From positions 1 through 11,723 of the forward strand of contig JBGQHM010000207.1 of NCBI GenBank assembly GCA_041497995.1: a DNA stretch of 11,723 bases, written 5' to 3'. The stretch comes from DATKMS01 sp041497995 (GTDB taxonomy: Bacteria; Desulfobacterota; Binatia; HRBIN30). Under the pieces are notes generated by a model. That model did no database searches, was not told where the DNA came from, and saw only the letters and a program-made list of their open reading frames with translations. Each line of letters begins with the position of its first letter. Positions within the stretch are counted from its first letter, which is position 1. Shown in pieces: positions 1-6,547 of this stretch. The position numbers were made by a program, and so were the translations under genes.

Positions 1-705
1 AACGAGAACGTCACGCGCATCTTCGCCATGCAGATGTTCGGGCTGCGGCGGGAGCAAGGGCGCATGGCCGAGCTCGAAGACGTTGCCCGTGCGTTCATTG
101 CACAGTACCCCACGCTGCCGGCATGGCGTGCGGCGTTGGCCGTGATCTGCACGGAACTGGACAAGGAATCCGAGGCGCGCGGCGTGTTCGATGCGCTGGC
201 GGCCGATGACTTCGCGGCGCTGCCGCGCGACACCTTCTGGCTGGCTGCAATCGCCGGCCTCGCTGACGTCTGTGCAAGCCTTGGAGATATGGCGCGTGCA
301 GCGGTGCTGTATCGACTGCTCGAGCCCTATGCCGAGCGCAACGTGATGATGACCCCGGGCACCGCCTGCAGCGGCGCCGCCGCCCGTCCCCTCGGCCGCT
401 TGGCGGCCACGTTGCAGCGCTGGCACGACGCCGTCCGCCACTTCGAAGCGGCGTTGCAGCTCAACACCAGCCTCGGCGCCCGTCATTTCGTGGCGCACAC
501 GCAGACCCAGTACGCCGACGCACTCCTGCAGCGTGGACACCCCGGCGACGCGCGACGCGCCGTGAATCTGCTCGGCGCCGCGCGTGAGACGTACGAGGCG
601 TTGCGCATGACGCGCCACCGCGACATGGCAGCCGCACTTCGCCAGCGCGCCGAAGTGCTCCGCTCACGCCCTCGCACGCGGGTCACGGCGCTGCCGCGGC
701 GCTAG
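1..705 (+). CDS. C-terminal part of a TPR-containing wHTH-ATPase regulator (5' cut by window edge)
   Basis: The frame is open from base 1 to a TAG at 703-705 and gives 234 visible residues, so the start lies outside the window. The sequence aligns without large gaps to the last ~240 residues of the complete gene at 869-4072. Shared stretches include FGxRREQGR, RYP/QYP with LPxWRA, DFAA..RD.FWLAA, LLxPYA and VAHTQ. The window start corresponds to about residue 825 of that 1067-residue paralogue. The visible part is alanine-, arginine- and leucine-rich helical repeat of TPR type, the presumed sensor or protein-interaction half of a cytoplasmic regulator. By homology the missing part should hold a winged helix and a P-loop ATPase, but this cannot be seen. 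It lies in tandem just upstream of its paralogue, which points to a local duplication. Confidence 0.85.
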   Translation, partial: NENVTRIFAMQMFGLRREQGRMAELEDVARAFIAQYPTLPAWRAALAVICTELDKESEARGVFDALAADDFAALPRDTFWLAAIAGLADVCASLGDMARAAVLYRLLEPYAERNVMMTPGTACSGAAARPLGRLAATLQRWHDAVRHFEAALQLNTSLGARHFVAHTQTQYADALLQRGHPGDARRAVNLLGAARETYEALRMTRHRDMAAALRQRAEVLRSRPRTRVTALPRR

Positions 706-741
706 GACCTGCGGTCAGCGTCATTTCTATGGTCCGCTCCC
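706..741 (+). repeat. Post-stop flank repeat, copy A
   Basis: These 36 bases begin immediately after the stop codon of the first regulator. They match 4073-4108, immediately after the stop of the second regulator, at 32 of 36 positions without gaps. The match is closer than between the neighbouring 3' coding ends. A weak hairpin is possible: GCGG at 711-714 can pair with CCGC at 734-737. No T-run follows, so a standard intrinsic terminator is not supported. Confidence 0.8.
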
Positions 742-762
742 GTTGGTCGCTGTTGAGTGCCA

Positions 763-775
763 TAGCAGGCTGCTA
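763..775. repeat. Short inverted repeat TAGCAG-G-CTGCTA
   Basis: This is a perfect 6-base inverted repeat with a 1-base centre in the gap between the two regulators. The core GCAGGCTGCTAG (765-776) recurs at 4168-4179, downstream of the second regulator, so it belongs to the duplicated flank. It could be an operator, part of a terminator or a dispersed intergenic repeat. The sequence alone does not decide. Confidence 0.5.
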
Positions 776-779
776 GTGC

Positions 780-804
780 CGGGAGGTATGCATCGAGACT
801 CCCG
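780..804. promoter_or_regulatory. Inverted repeat upstream of the regulator, possible operator
   Basis: CGGGAG (780-785) and CTCCCG (799-804) form 6-base arms around a 13-base spacer, 65 bases before the ATG of the complete regulator. The segment from here to 868 is more AT-rich than the genes and is where a promoter would be expected. I cannot name convincing -35 and -10 boxes. An autoregulatory site for the winged helix is an inference only. Confidence 0.25.
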
Positions 805-868
805 AATATTTGTGGGGAAATCGGGGGTTCTGTGGTAAGCACCGCGGTTGGGGGCAAGGCTGGCGTCG

Positions 869-3800
869 ATGATTTATCAGTTCGGACAGTTCGATCTCGA
901 CGACGGCCTTTTGGAGCTGCGCCGCAATGGCCAGCCGGTGCCCACGGAACCAAAGGTCTTTAGTGTTCTGCTGTATTTGCTCCAGCACAGAGGCCGCGTC
1001 GTTCCGAAAGGGGAGCTCTTCGAGCGTCTGTGGCCCGGTCAGGTCGTCAGCGACTCAGCGCTGACTTCCTGTATCAAGGCCCTGCGCAATGCCGTCGGCG
1101 ACGCCGGCACCAGCCAGAAGGTCATCAAAACCATACGCGCGCGCGGCTATCGCTTCGTGGCGGAGCTGCGCGCGGACGCGTCACGAGTCACGAATCACGA
1201 GCCGCGAACCGACTTCGTCGGCCGCGAGCAGGAGCTACACCAACTCCGCGCTGCCCTTGATGACGCGTTCGCCGGGCGAGGACGACTCATCCTCCTCGTA
1301 GGCGAGGCGGGTATCGGCAAGACGCGGACGGCGGACGAGCTGGCTGTGATCGGGCGACGGCGCGACGCCGTCGTCCTCGTCGGACGGTGCTACGAAGGCG
1401 ACGGCGCACCGGCGTTCTGGCCGTGGGTGCAAGTCGTGCGTGGTGCGATCCGCGAGCGCGACCCTGCCGCGCTCGCCGAGGTCATGGGAGCCGGTGCCGC
1501 AGACATTGCCCAGGTCGTACCGGAAGTGCGGGAGCGGCTGCCGGCAGTAGCTACACCGCCTGCCCTGGGGAGTGAGCAGGCACGCTTCCGCTTCTTCGAT
1601 AGCGTGGTCACGTTCCTCAAGCGGATCGCGGACCAGCAACCTACCGTCGTGATCCTCGACGATCTGCACTGGGCGGATCGCGGCTCGCTCTTGTTGTTGG
1701 AGTTTCTGGCGCGCGAGCTGCGCGACAGCGGCCTACTAGTGATCGGGACCTACCGTGACGTGGACCTCGGTGGTTCGCATGCACTGACACAGACGCTGGG
1801 TGAGCTGGCGCGCACCGAGGTGTGCCAACGGCTCATCCTGCGCGGCTTGGCGGAACGTGAAGTCGGTTGCTTCATCGAACGCGCCGGCGGCGGGGAAGCG
1901 GCCGCGGCGCTGGTGGCGGCGGTGCACCGCGAGACCGACGGCAACCCTTTCTTCGTCACCGAGGTGGTGCGTCTTTTGGCTGATGAAGGTGGTTTGGAGC
2001 AGGCGCCACGCGGCAGCGAGCGCGCCTGGGCGATTCCGCAGACTGTGCGGGAGGCGATCGGCCGCCGGCTCAGCGGCGTGTCCGACGCGTGCAATCGTAC
2101 CCTGCAGGTGGCTGCGGTGATCGGCCGCGAATTTACACTCCCGACGTTGAAGCGCGCCTGGGAAGGCGCGACGCGGCCGACCCGCCTGGCGCCGTCCGCG
2201 TCGGCAACGCCAGTGCTTGACGCGTTGGACGAAGCGCGGAACGCGCGCCTGATCGAGCACGTCGCGTGGACCTCGACAGCGTTCGCTGTCGAACGCACGC
2301 GGCTTGGCCGCTACCGGTTCTTGCATGCGCTCGTCCGGGAAACACTGTACGAGGCGCTGTCAGCGGTCGAGCGCACACGGCTGCACCGCGTCGTGGGCGA
2401 AGCCCTGGAAGACATCCATCACGTCGCTATCGACGCACACGTCGCAGAGATCGCGCACCACTACTTCGCGGCCGCCGCGGCCGGCGAGGTCGACAAGGCG
2501 ATGGAATACGCGGCGCGCGCCGCGCAACGCGCGGCCGCACTGTTTGCATACGAGGAAGCGGTGCTGCACTACGAGCGCGCGCTGCAGTTGTGTGAGTTGA
2601 GCGCACCAATTGATGAGCGCCAGCCCTGCGAGCTGCTGCTGGGGCTCGGCGAGAACCAATGGCGTGCGGGAGACATTGACCGCGCCCGCGCCACCTTCCA
2701 GCAAGCGGCGTTGGCGGCGCGCGGGTTGCACTCCGCCGAGCTACTTGCCCGCGCCGCACTCGGCTACGGCGGCGAGTTCCGCGGATTCGATCTCGGCGTG
2801 GTCGAGCCCACGCTGATCGAGTTGCTCGAGGAAGCGCTCCAGCAAGTCGGCTCCGCCGATAGCGGGTGGCGCGCGCGCTTGTTGGCGCGGTTGGCGGTGG
2901 CGCTCTATCACGTGCCCGATTCATTGCTGCGGCGCGAGGAATTGACCGGCGAAGCGGTCGCCGTCGCCGCCCGCATCGGTGACGGTCCCGCGCAACTCGC
3001 GGCGCTGTACAGTCGGCAGTGGGCAATCTGGGGGCCCGAGAACCTCGACGAGCGGCTGGCGGCCGTGACGGAGATGGCCCGCGTCGCCGACCGGCTGGGA
3101 GACCGCGACGCGGCGCTGCACGCGCATCGCTTCCGGTTCATCGACCTCATGGACCTCGGCGACGTGGCGGCGGCCAACGTCGAGGTGGAGACCTGCGCGC
3201 GCTTGGCGACAGAGCTGCGGCAACCGTACTATCTCTGGTACGTCACGACCTTCCGCGCCCTGCGCGCCTTTCTCGATGGCCGCTTCGACGAGAGCGAGCG
3301 GCTGGCACAGGAAGCCCTCACAGTCGGGCAGCGCGCGCAGAGCCTGAACGTCGCCCAGATCTACGGCCTGCAGATCTTCGGCGTGCGCCGCGAGCAGGGC
3401 CGGTTGGCCGAGTTGGAGCCGGCATTCCAGAACTTCGTCGCGCGTTACCCCGCGCTGCCGTCGTGGCGCGCCGGCTTGACGTTCTTGCTTGCCGAGTTGG
3501 GCCGCGAGGCGGACGCTCGCACCCACTTCGAGGTGCTGGCCGCAAACGACTTTGCCGCCGTGGCGCGCGACAGCTTCTGGTTGGCGGCGATGGCGACGAT
3601 CTGCGACGCGTGCGTCTTCCTCGGCGATGCGCGCCGTGCCGCCGTTCTCTACGCACTGCTCGCACCGTATGCCCGGTGCAACATCACGGACATCGGTGTG
3701 CTCTGTTTCGGCTCGGCTGCCCGCTACCTCGGCCGATTAGCGGCGGTCGTGGGCGAGTGGGACACTGCCGAGCAACACTTTGCAGGCGCGCTGCAGATGG

Positions 3801-4072
3801 ACCGGCACGTGGGTGGCCGGAGCATCGTCGCCCACACGCAACACGAGTATGCCGAGATGCTGCTGCAGCGCGGCCGCCCGAACGACGCGAGCGTTGCGCT
3901 GCAGCACCTCGATCCCGCTCTCACTGCCTACGAGCAGTTGGGAATGCGCACCTTCTATGAGAAGGCGGCCGCACTCAAGCGGCAAGCTGAAGAGGTCCGT
4001 GCAGGGCAAGACAAGGCCGCGAACGAATCGGGCCGCGGGCGTTCCCGCGTCACGCTCCTGCGTCCCCGCTAG
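869..4072 (+). CDS. wHTH (OmpR/CadC-type) - STAND ATPase - TPR transcriptional regulator
   Basis: This is a 1067-residue cytoplasmic regulator. Residues 1 to ~98 form an OmpR/ToxR/CadC-type winged helix: FGQFDLDDG, then PKVFSVLLYLLQ, WPGQVVSDSALTSCIKALRNAVGD and the wing RARGYRFV. A P-loop ATPase follows, with FVGREQEL before Walker A GEAGIGKT (145-152), Walker B LDDLHWAD (263-270) and GNPFFVTE from residue 358, as in MalT/AfsR-type STAND proteins. From ~residue 500 to the end the chain is helical repeat of TPR type. There are no transmembrane segments. In this family, ligand or partner binding to the repeats and ATP control DNA binding or oligomerisation; the signal here is unknown. A TTG at 848 would add seven residues, but the ATG at 869 starts directly at the conserved IYQFGQFDLD strand. 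The 3' quarter is paralogous to the ORF at 1-705. Confidence 0.95.
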   Translation: MIYQFGQFDLDDGLLELRRNGQPVPTEPKVFSVLLYLLQHRGRVVPKGELFERLWPGQVVSDSALTSCIKALRNAVGDAGTSQKVIKTIRARGYRFVAELRADASRVTNHEPRTDFVGREQELHQLRAALDDAFAGRGRLILLVGEAGIGKTRTADELAVIGRRRDAVVLVGRCYEGDGAPAFWPWVQVVRGAIRERDPAALAEVMGAGAADIAQVVPEVRERLPAVATPPALGSEQARFRFFDSVVTFLKRIADQQPTVVILDDLHWADRGSLLLLEFLARELRDSGLLVIGTYRDVDLGGSHALTQTLGELARTEVCQRLILRGLAEREVGCFIERAGGGEAAAALVAAVHRETDGNPFFVTEVVRLLADEGGLEQAPRGSERAWAIPQTVREAIGRRLSGVSDACNRTLQVAAVIGREFTLPTLKRAWEGATRPTRLAPSASATPVLDALDEARNARLIEHVAWTSTAFAVERTRLGRYRFLHALVRETLYEALSAVERTRLHRVVGEALEDIHHVAIDAHVAEIAHHYFAAAAAGEVDKAMEYAARAAQRAAALFAYEEAVLHYERALQLCELSAPIDERQPCELLLGLGENQWRAGDIDRARATFQQAALAARGLHSAELLARAALGYGGEFRGFDLGVVEPTLIELLEEALQQVGSADSGWRARLLARLAVALYHVPDSLLRREELTGEAVAVAARIGDGPAQLAALYSRQWAIWGPENLDERLAAVTEMARVADRLGDRDAALHAHRFRFIDLMDLGDVAAANVEVETCARLATELRQPYYLWYVTTFRALRAFLDGRFDESERLAQEALTVGQRAQSLNVAQIYGLQIFGVRREQGRLAELEPAFQNFVARYPALPSWRAGLTFLLAELGREADARTHFEVLAANDFAAVARDSFWLAAMATICDACVFLGDARRAAVLYALLAPYARCNITDIGVLCFGSAARYLGRLAAVVGEWDTAEQHFAGALQMDRHVGGRSIVAHTQHEYAEMLLQRGRPNDASVALQHLDPALTAYEQLGMRTFYEKAAALKRQAEEVRAGQDKAANESGRGRSRVTLLRPR

Positions 4073-4108
4073 GGCCTGCGGCCGGCGTCATTTCTATGGG
4101 CCGCTCCC
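4073..4108 (+). repeat. Post-stop flank repeat, copy B
   Basis: This is the second copy of the 706-741 block, at the same place relative to the stop codon. The hairpin is better here: GCGGCC (4078-4083) is fully complementary to GGCCGC (4099-4104) around a 15-base loop. There is no T-run. It could be a transcript 3'-end structure; its position supports a duplication that carried along the 3' flank. Confidence 0.8.
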
Positions 4109-4167
4109 CGCCCGCACTCCAGAGGCTTCCGGCGGACGTGATGGGCCGCTGCGGACTGCCAAGTCCG

Positions 4168-4179
4168 GCAGGCTGCTAG
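4168..4179. repeat. Second copy of GCAGGCTGCTAG
   Basis: This is the same 12 bases as 765-776. It lies 96 bases after the stop of the second regulator, against 60 bases for the first. The spacing differs, but the order of elements (stop, 36-base block, this motif) is kept. The upstream arm of the longer palindrome is not conserved here. Confidence 0.5.
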
Positions 4180-4200
4180 GCGCCACGAATGATTTCAACA

Positions 4201-4809
4201 TCAGCGTCGCACCCCTCGTCCACGCGCCATCAGGCGGCGGCAGGTGTCAGCGGCCTTTTGTGCATCCGCACCCTCGGGATTGTTACGCGCACACAACGCG
4301 ACGTAGATTCCCACCGCACATTCCTCCACACGCCGGGTGCCCGCGGCTACATCGGACGCTGCGAGGCCCCGACCGAGCAGCTCCTGCTCGACCGCTGCGA
4401 CCACGCAGCCAAGCAGCGGTAGGAACTCCGAGTCGTCGAGCGGATAGGCGTCGCACTGCTCGAACAGCTTCGCGATGACCGTACACGCAGTACGTGTGAT
4501 CGCTTCGACCCAGCTGGGGGTCGGACTGATCGCATGGGCCGCAGACTCTCCTGGCGGCGATGCTGCAGCCAAGCCGAGCGGCGGCAGCTCGTCCGCTGCA
4601 ACGCGCAGCACGATCGAGCGTGCTTGGCCAGGCGTTCGGGCGATTAACCCGTTCTTCGCGAGCCCCACCACCATCCGGTGAATGGTGGGCGCCGTGGTGC
4701 GAAAGTAACCCTGCATATCGGCTTCGGCGGGAGCTTGCCCGTGGATCAGCGTGTAATGGTGAATGAAGGAAAGGTACTGCCCCTGTTTCGGGGTGAACCT
4801 CCGAGGCAT
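4201..4809 (-). CDS. LexA-type winged-helix DNA-binding protein
   Basis: This encodes 202 residues. Residues 1 to ~70 read as a LexA-like winged helix: FTPKQGQYLSFIHHY, then PAEADMQGYFR, TAPTIHRMV and LAKNGLIARTPGQAR. The remaining ~110 residues are a mostly helical domain from about SWVEAITRTACTVI to VGIYVALCARN. No autoproteolytic S24 peptidase region with a Ser/Lys dyad is visible, so this is not a true SOS LexA. Its probable role is a small transcription regulator of unknown target. The ATG at 4807-4809 is chosen because AGGAG (complement of 4816-4820) lies six bases upstream. An ATG at 4825-4827 would overlap the upstream stop as ATGA and add six residues. It is downstream of, and probably cotranscribed with, the small gene at 4824-5210, and converges on the regulator at 869-4072. 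Confidence 0.85.
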   Translation of the reverse strand: MPRRFTPKQGQYLSFIHHYTLIHGQAPAEADMQGYFRTTAPTIHRMVVGLAKNGLIARTPGQARSIVLRVAADELPPLGLAAASPPGESAAHAISPTPSWVEAITRTACTVIAKLFEQCDAYPLDDSEFLPLLGCVVAAVEQELLGRGLAASDVAAGTRRVEECAVGIYVALCARNNPEGADAQKAADTCRRLMARGRGVRR

Positions 4810-4815
4810 GGTTCG

Positions 4816-4820
4816 CTCCT
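4816..4820 (-). promoter_or_regulatory. Shine-Dalgarno AGGAG deciding the start of the LexA-like gene
   Basis: On the minus strand AGGAG stands six bases before the ATG at 4809. The alternative ATG at 4827 has no comparable site and would depend on coupling to the upstream gene. Confidence 0.7.
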
Positions 4821-4823
4821 CGC

Positions 4824-5210
4824 TCATAGCAGCTCGAAGAATTTGTCTGTGCCGATGTGGCGCACGTAGCTGCGCACGAGTACCGAGAGCGGCCCAGTCG
4901 ATAGGTGCAACCATCCTCCCTCGCCTCGGTACGACATCCGGTAAGCAACGTAGCTATGCGGAGGGCCAGACGCCGACGCAGCGAATTTCATCACCGGCCA
5001 GTACCGCGTCTTTGCCCTGATGTCAGCAAGACGGCGGGCAAGCAAGACGGGCTCGCCGCTGCACAGCTCGGCCAAGCTATCGACGCCATCCGCAGAGAGA
5101 CGATTGTCCGGTTCGTAGATGACGATCTCGTTCCGACGTTCCTCGGCCGCGTGGTAGCGTAGATGTGCGTGCCGAGTGCGCGAGGCACGAGAGGGTCTCG
5201 GTATCACCCA
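4824..5210 (-). CDS. Uncharacterised protein, N-terminus uncertain
   Basis: This frame has clear protein character from about base 5165 downward: HAAEERRNEIVIYEPDNRL, then ADGVDSLAELC, ADIRAKTRYWPVMK, SYVAYRMSYRGEGGWLHL and VRHIGTDKFFELL before a TGA at 4824-4826. I do not recognise the family; no catalytic motif or membrane segment is apparent. A GTG at 5208-5210 gives 128 residues, but the first ~15 (IPRPSRASRTRHA) look like non-coding sequence and overlap the divergent XRE ORF. No ATG or GTG lies closer to the conserved part, so the native start may have been lost. The stop is 14 bases before the LexA-like start (or overlaps its alternative ATG), so the two probably form an operon. Confidence 0.5.
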   Translation of the reverse strand, partial: WVIPRPSRASRTRHAHLRYHAAEERRNEIVIYEPDNRLSADGVDSLAELCSGEPVLLARRLADIRAKTRYWPVMKFAASASGPPHSYVAYRMSYRGEGGWLHLSTGPLSVLVRSYVRHIGTDKFFELL

Positions 5211-5367
5211 GGCAGAGCTGGCCACCCGAATTCGCAGTACGCATCCCGCCATCGCTCGCCTTGAGGCGGGCGGCAACACCCCAAGCTTCGACACGCTCCG
5301 GCGCATCGCTGCAGCGCTCGGCTTGGAACTGGTGGTCGAGCCGCGCACGCGCCGAGTCGCGGCCTGA
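5176..5367 (+). CDS. Truncated XRE-family helix-turn-helix protein (antitoxin-like)
   Basis: This encodes 63 residues from a GTG. The HTH is clear: REGLGITQAELATRI, HPAIARLEAGGNTPSFD and TLRRIAAALGLELVVEP, the pattern of XRE proteins that commonly serve as antitoxins after HigB/RelE-type toxins. The frame closes at a TAG at 5155-5157, there is no ATG and no Shine-Dalgarno site, and nothing resembling a toxin precedes it on this strand. I read it as a 5'-truncated remnant, although translation from the GTG is possible. It lies head to head with the equally start-less ORF at 4824-5210. A frameshifted second copy of its core is at 6339-6401. Confidence 0.6.
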   Translation: MREAREGLGITQAELATRIRSTHPAIARLEAGGNTPSFDTLRRIAAALGLELVVEPRTRRVAA

Positions 5368-5466
5368 CGGGCCATCGAGCTCATCCACGCCGTCATCGGT
5401 CGGTGAACCGTGGAGATGTTCCTCATCCTGCGCCTCGGCCGTCCGGGTGTGCTGCCCGTCGACGAC
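5262..5466 (+). repeat. Imperfect direct repeat, copy 1 (XRE core plus glycosylase fragment)
   Basis: Bases 5262-5321 match 6339-6401 (copy 2 has two extra A residues), and bases 5401-5466 match 6402-6467 without gaps. The intervening 5322-5400 is absent from copy 2. Long shared runs include GGGCGGCAACACCCCAA and TCCGGCGCATCGCTGC. The two copies bracket the 76-residue/HNH gene pair. Confidence 0.85.
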
Positions 5467-5520
5467 TGCGGCATCCAGCCCCTGCAATCGCGAGCGCTCT
5501 ATGGTAAGAGCCAAGGCAAT
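5401..5520 (+). pseudogene. Fragment resembling DNA-3-methyladenine glycosylase (AlkA / HhH-GPD)
   Basis: Read in the frame starting at 5410, the segment encodes VEMFLILRLGRPGVLPVDDCGIQ and then a tail with ALYGKSQ. This resembles the conserved WTAEMFLxFxLGRPDVxPVDDxGIR region that contains the catalytic aspartate of AlkA-type glycosylases. Only ~40 residues of a ~200-residue enzyme remain, with no upstream glycosylase sequence, so it cannot be functional. It ends just before the ribosome binding site of the 76-residue gene. The identification is from motif memory. Confidence 0.5.
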
Positions 5521-5527
5521 CATCGAG

Positions 5528-5532
5528 AGGAG
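5528..5532 (+). promoter_or_regulatory. Shine-Dalgarno AGGAG of the 76-residue gene
   Basis: AGGAG, within GAGAGGAG (5525-5532), lies five bases before the ATG at 5538. It is a strong site and supports this pair as an intact, expressed unit amid decayed sequence. Confidence 0.75.
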
Positions 5533-5537
5533 CCAAC

Positions 5538-5768
5538 ATGTCGCACGTGGTCGCTATTGAGTTGGAGATGCCGGACGACTTGGCCCGCTTTCGCTTGCCG
5601 CTCGCTGTGAACAAGCGTCTCCGCAAATTGCTCGACCGTCAGGATAACGGTGAGCGACTGACCGCTGCGGAGCGCAAGGAAGCCGAGGGTCTCGTGAATC
5701 TTGCCGAGTTGCTGTCGCTCCTGCAGCTGCGGGCCGGACGGGTTGGGAGACAGGCAAAGAAGTTGTGA
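5538..5768 (+). CDS. Small conserved-type protein paired with an HNH endonuclease
   Basis: This encodes 76 residues from a well-placed ATG with a strong ribosome binding site. The chain is charged and predicted helical: IELEMPDDLARFRLP, then NKRLRKLLDRQDNGERLT, AAERKEAEGLVNLAELLSLLQLRA. There is no cysteine, signal peptide or membrane segment. The stop overlaps the GTG of the HNH gene by four bases (GTGA, 5765-5768), so translation is coupled. From memory, similar small genes often precede this HNH subfamily in several phyla, but I know of no experimental role. An antidote or regulator of the nuclease, or a structural partner, would fit the arrangement; neither is shown by the sequence. Confidence 0.85.
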   Translation: MSHVVAIELEMPDDLARFRLPLAVNKRLRKLLDRQDNGERLTAAERKEAEGLVNLAELLSLLQLRAGRVGRQAKKL

Positions 5769-6211
5769 GCCAGATTCCCGCCCAACTGCGCCGCTTGGTG
5801 CGAGAGCGTGCGGGAAGCCGGTGCGAGTACTGCGGGCTGTCGCAGGTGGGACAGGAAGCCACGTTTCACCTCGACCACATCGTTCCGAGGCGGACCGACG
5901 GCCCAACGCGGGCCGGCAATCTTGCGCTGGCCTGTGTGTCCTGTTCCCTGCGGAAGGAAGCCCGACGGTCGGCCATCGATCCGGCTACCGGCCGAACCGC
6001 CCCACTATTTCATCCGCGCCGCCAACGCTGGGCGGACCATTTCCGCTGGGAGGGTGTCCGAGTCGCCGGGTTGACGCCCACGGGGCGGGCCACCGTTGCG
6101 GCGCTTCGCATGAACCGCTTCTTGATCCTTGCCATTCGACGAGAAGAGACCTTGCGCGGCCGGCATCCGCCTGGCGGACAATTCGTGGCGAGCCCGAAGC
6201 CGGCGGGGTGA
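5765..6211 (+). CDS. HNH endonuclease
   Basis: This encodes 148 residues from a GTG overlapping the upstream stop. The zinc-binding pairs are C20/C23 (CEYCG) and C57/C60 (CVSC). The HNH core is HLDHIVPR (H35, D37, H38) with N52 in GNLALAC. The C-terminal part, with LFHPRRQRWADHFRW and TPTGRATVAALRMNR, is typical of a widespread subfamily. The predicted activity is metal-dependent DNA cleavage; the substrate is unknown. After the second CxxC the sequence is SLRK where members usually have N-x-x-K, so the active-site edge may be altered. It forms a coupled pair with the 76-residue gene, and the pair is bracketed by XRE/glycosylase repeat copies, which suggests movement as a cassette or a local duplication. 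Homing, defence and toxin roles are all possible. Confidence 0.93.
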   Translation: MSQIPAQLRRLVRERAGSRCEYCGLSQVGQEATFHLDHIVPRRTDGPTRAGNLALACVSCSLRKEARRSAIDPATGRTAPLFHPRRQRWADHFRWEGVRVAGLTPTGRATVAALRMNRFLILAIRREETLRGRHPPGGQFVASPKPAG

Positions 6212-6288
6212 TGACGTCCGCGTCTGTGCTCTGAACGCCGCCGCCGCATACGCGTTCGCGCGTGGCGCGTGTTCAGGCCTCCCGCTGC

Positions 6289-6467
6289 CGGCGGACGACT
6301 ACAGCATCCGCAGAGTCTTCGCGATCACCTTCACCCTCGAGGTGGGCGGCAACACCCCAAAAGCTTTGACACAGTCCGGCGCATCGCTGCGGCACTCGGC
6401 CCGGTGGACCGCGGAGATGCTACTCATCTTCCGCCTCGGCCGCCCGGAGGTGCTGCGCACGGACGCA
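6289..6467 (+). pseudogene. Second, degenerate copy of the XRE and glycosylase fragments
   Basis: Bases 6289-6327 encode LPADDYSIRRVFA, resembling the AlkA segment around the catalytic aspartate. Bases 6339-6401 repeat the XRE core (LEVGGNTP, then FDTVRRIAAALG), but two inserted A residues near 6359-6362 put its halves in different frames. Bases 6402-6467 encode RWTAEMLLIFRLGRPEVL, a better match to the AlkA signature than copy 1. The 79 bases that separate the two parts in copy 1 are missing. The frameshift and deletion make this non-functional. Confidence 0.65.
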
Positions 6468-6547
6468 TCGCGGAAGGCGTCACCGGCTGGTATGTCATCA
6501 AAAGTCCACATTCCAGACCTGCCCCCGTAGCTCTCCAGAATCTGCGC

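Noticed and set aside
2427..3026. Long frame antisense to the regulator
   Set aside because: Very Arg-rich composition typical of antisense translation of GC-rich DNA; the sense strand is clearly coding.
4283..4948. Long minus-strand frame overlapping the LexA-like gene
   Set aside because: It is rich in Arg, Ala and Ser with no domain pattern, and it is a shifted frame of a gene with a clear wHTH and ribosome binding site.
6129..6530. 133-residue plus-strand frame
   Set aside because: It mixes the end of the HNH gene in another frame with the decayed glycosylase/XRE fragments; it is not a coherent protein.
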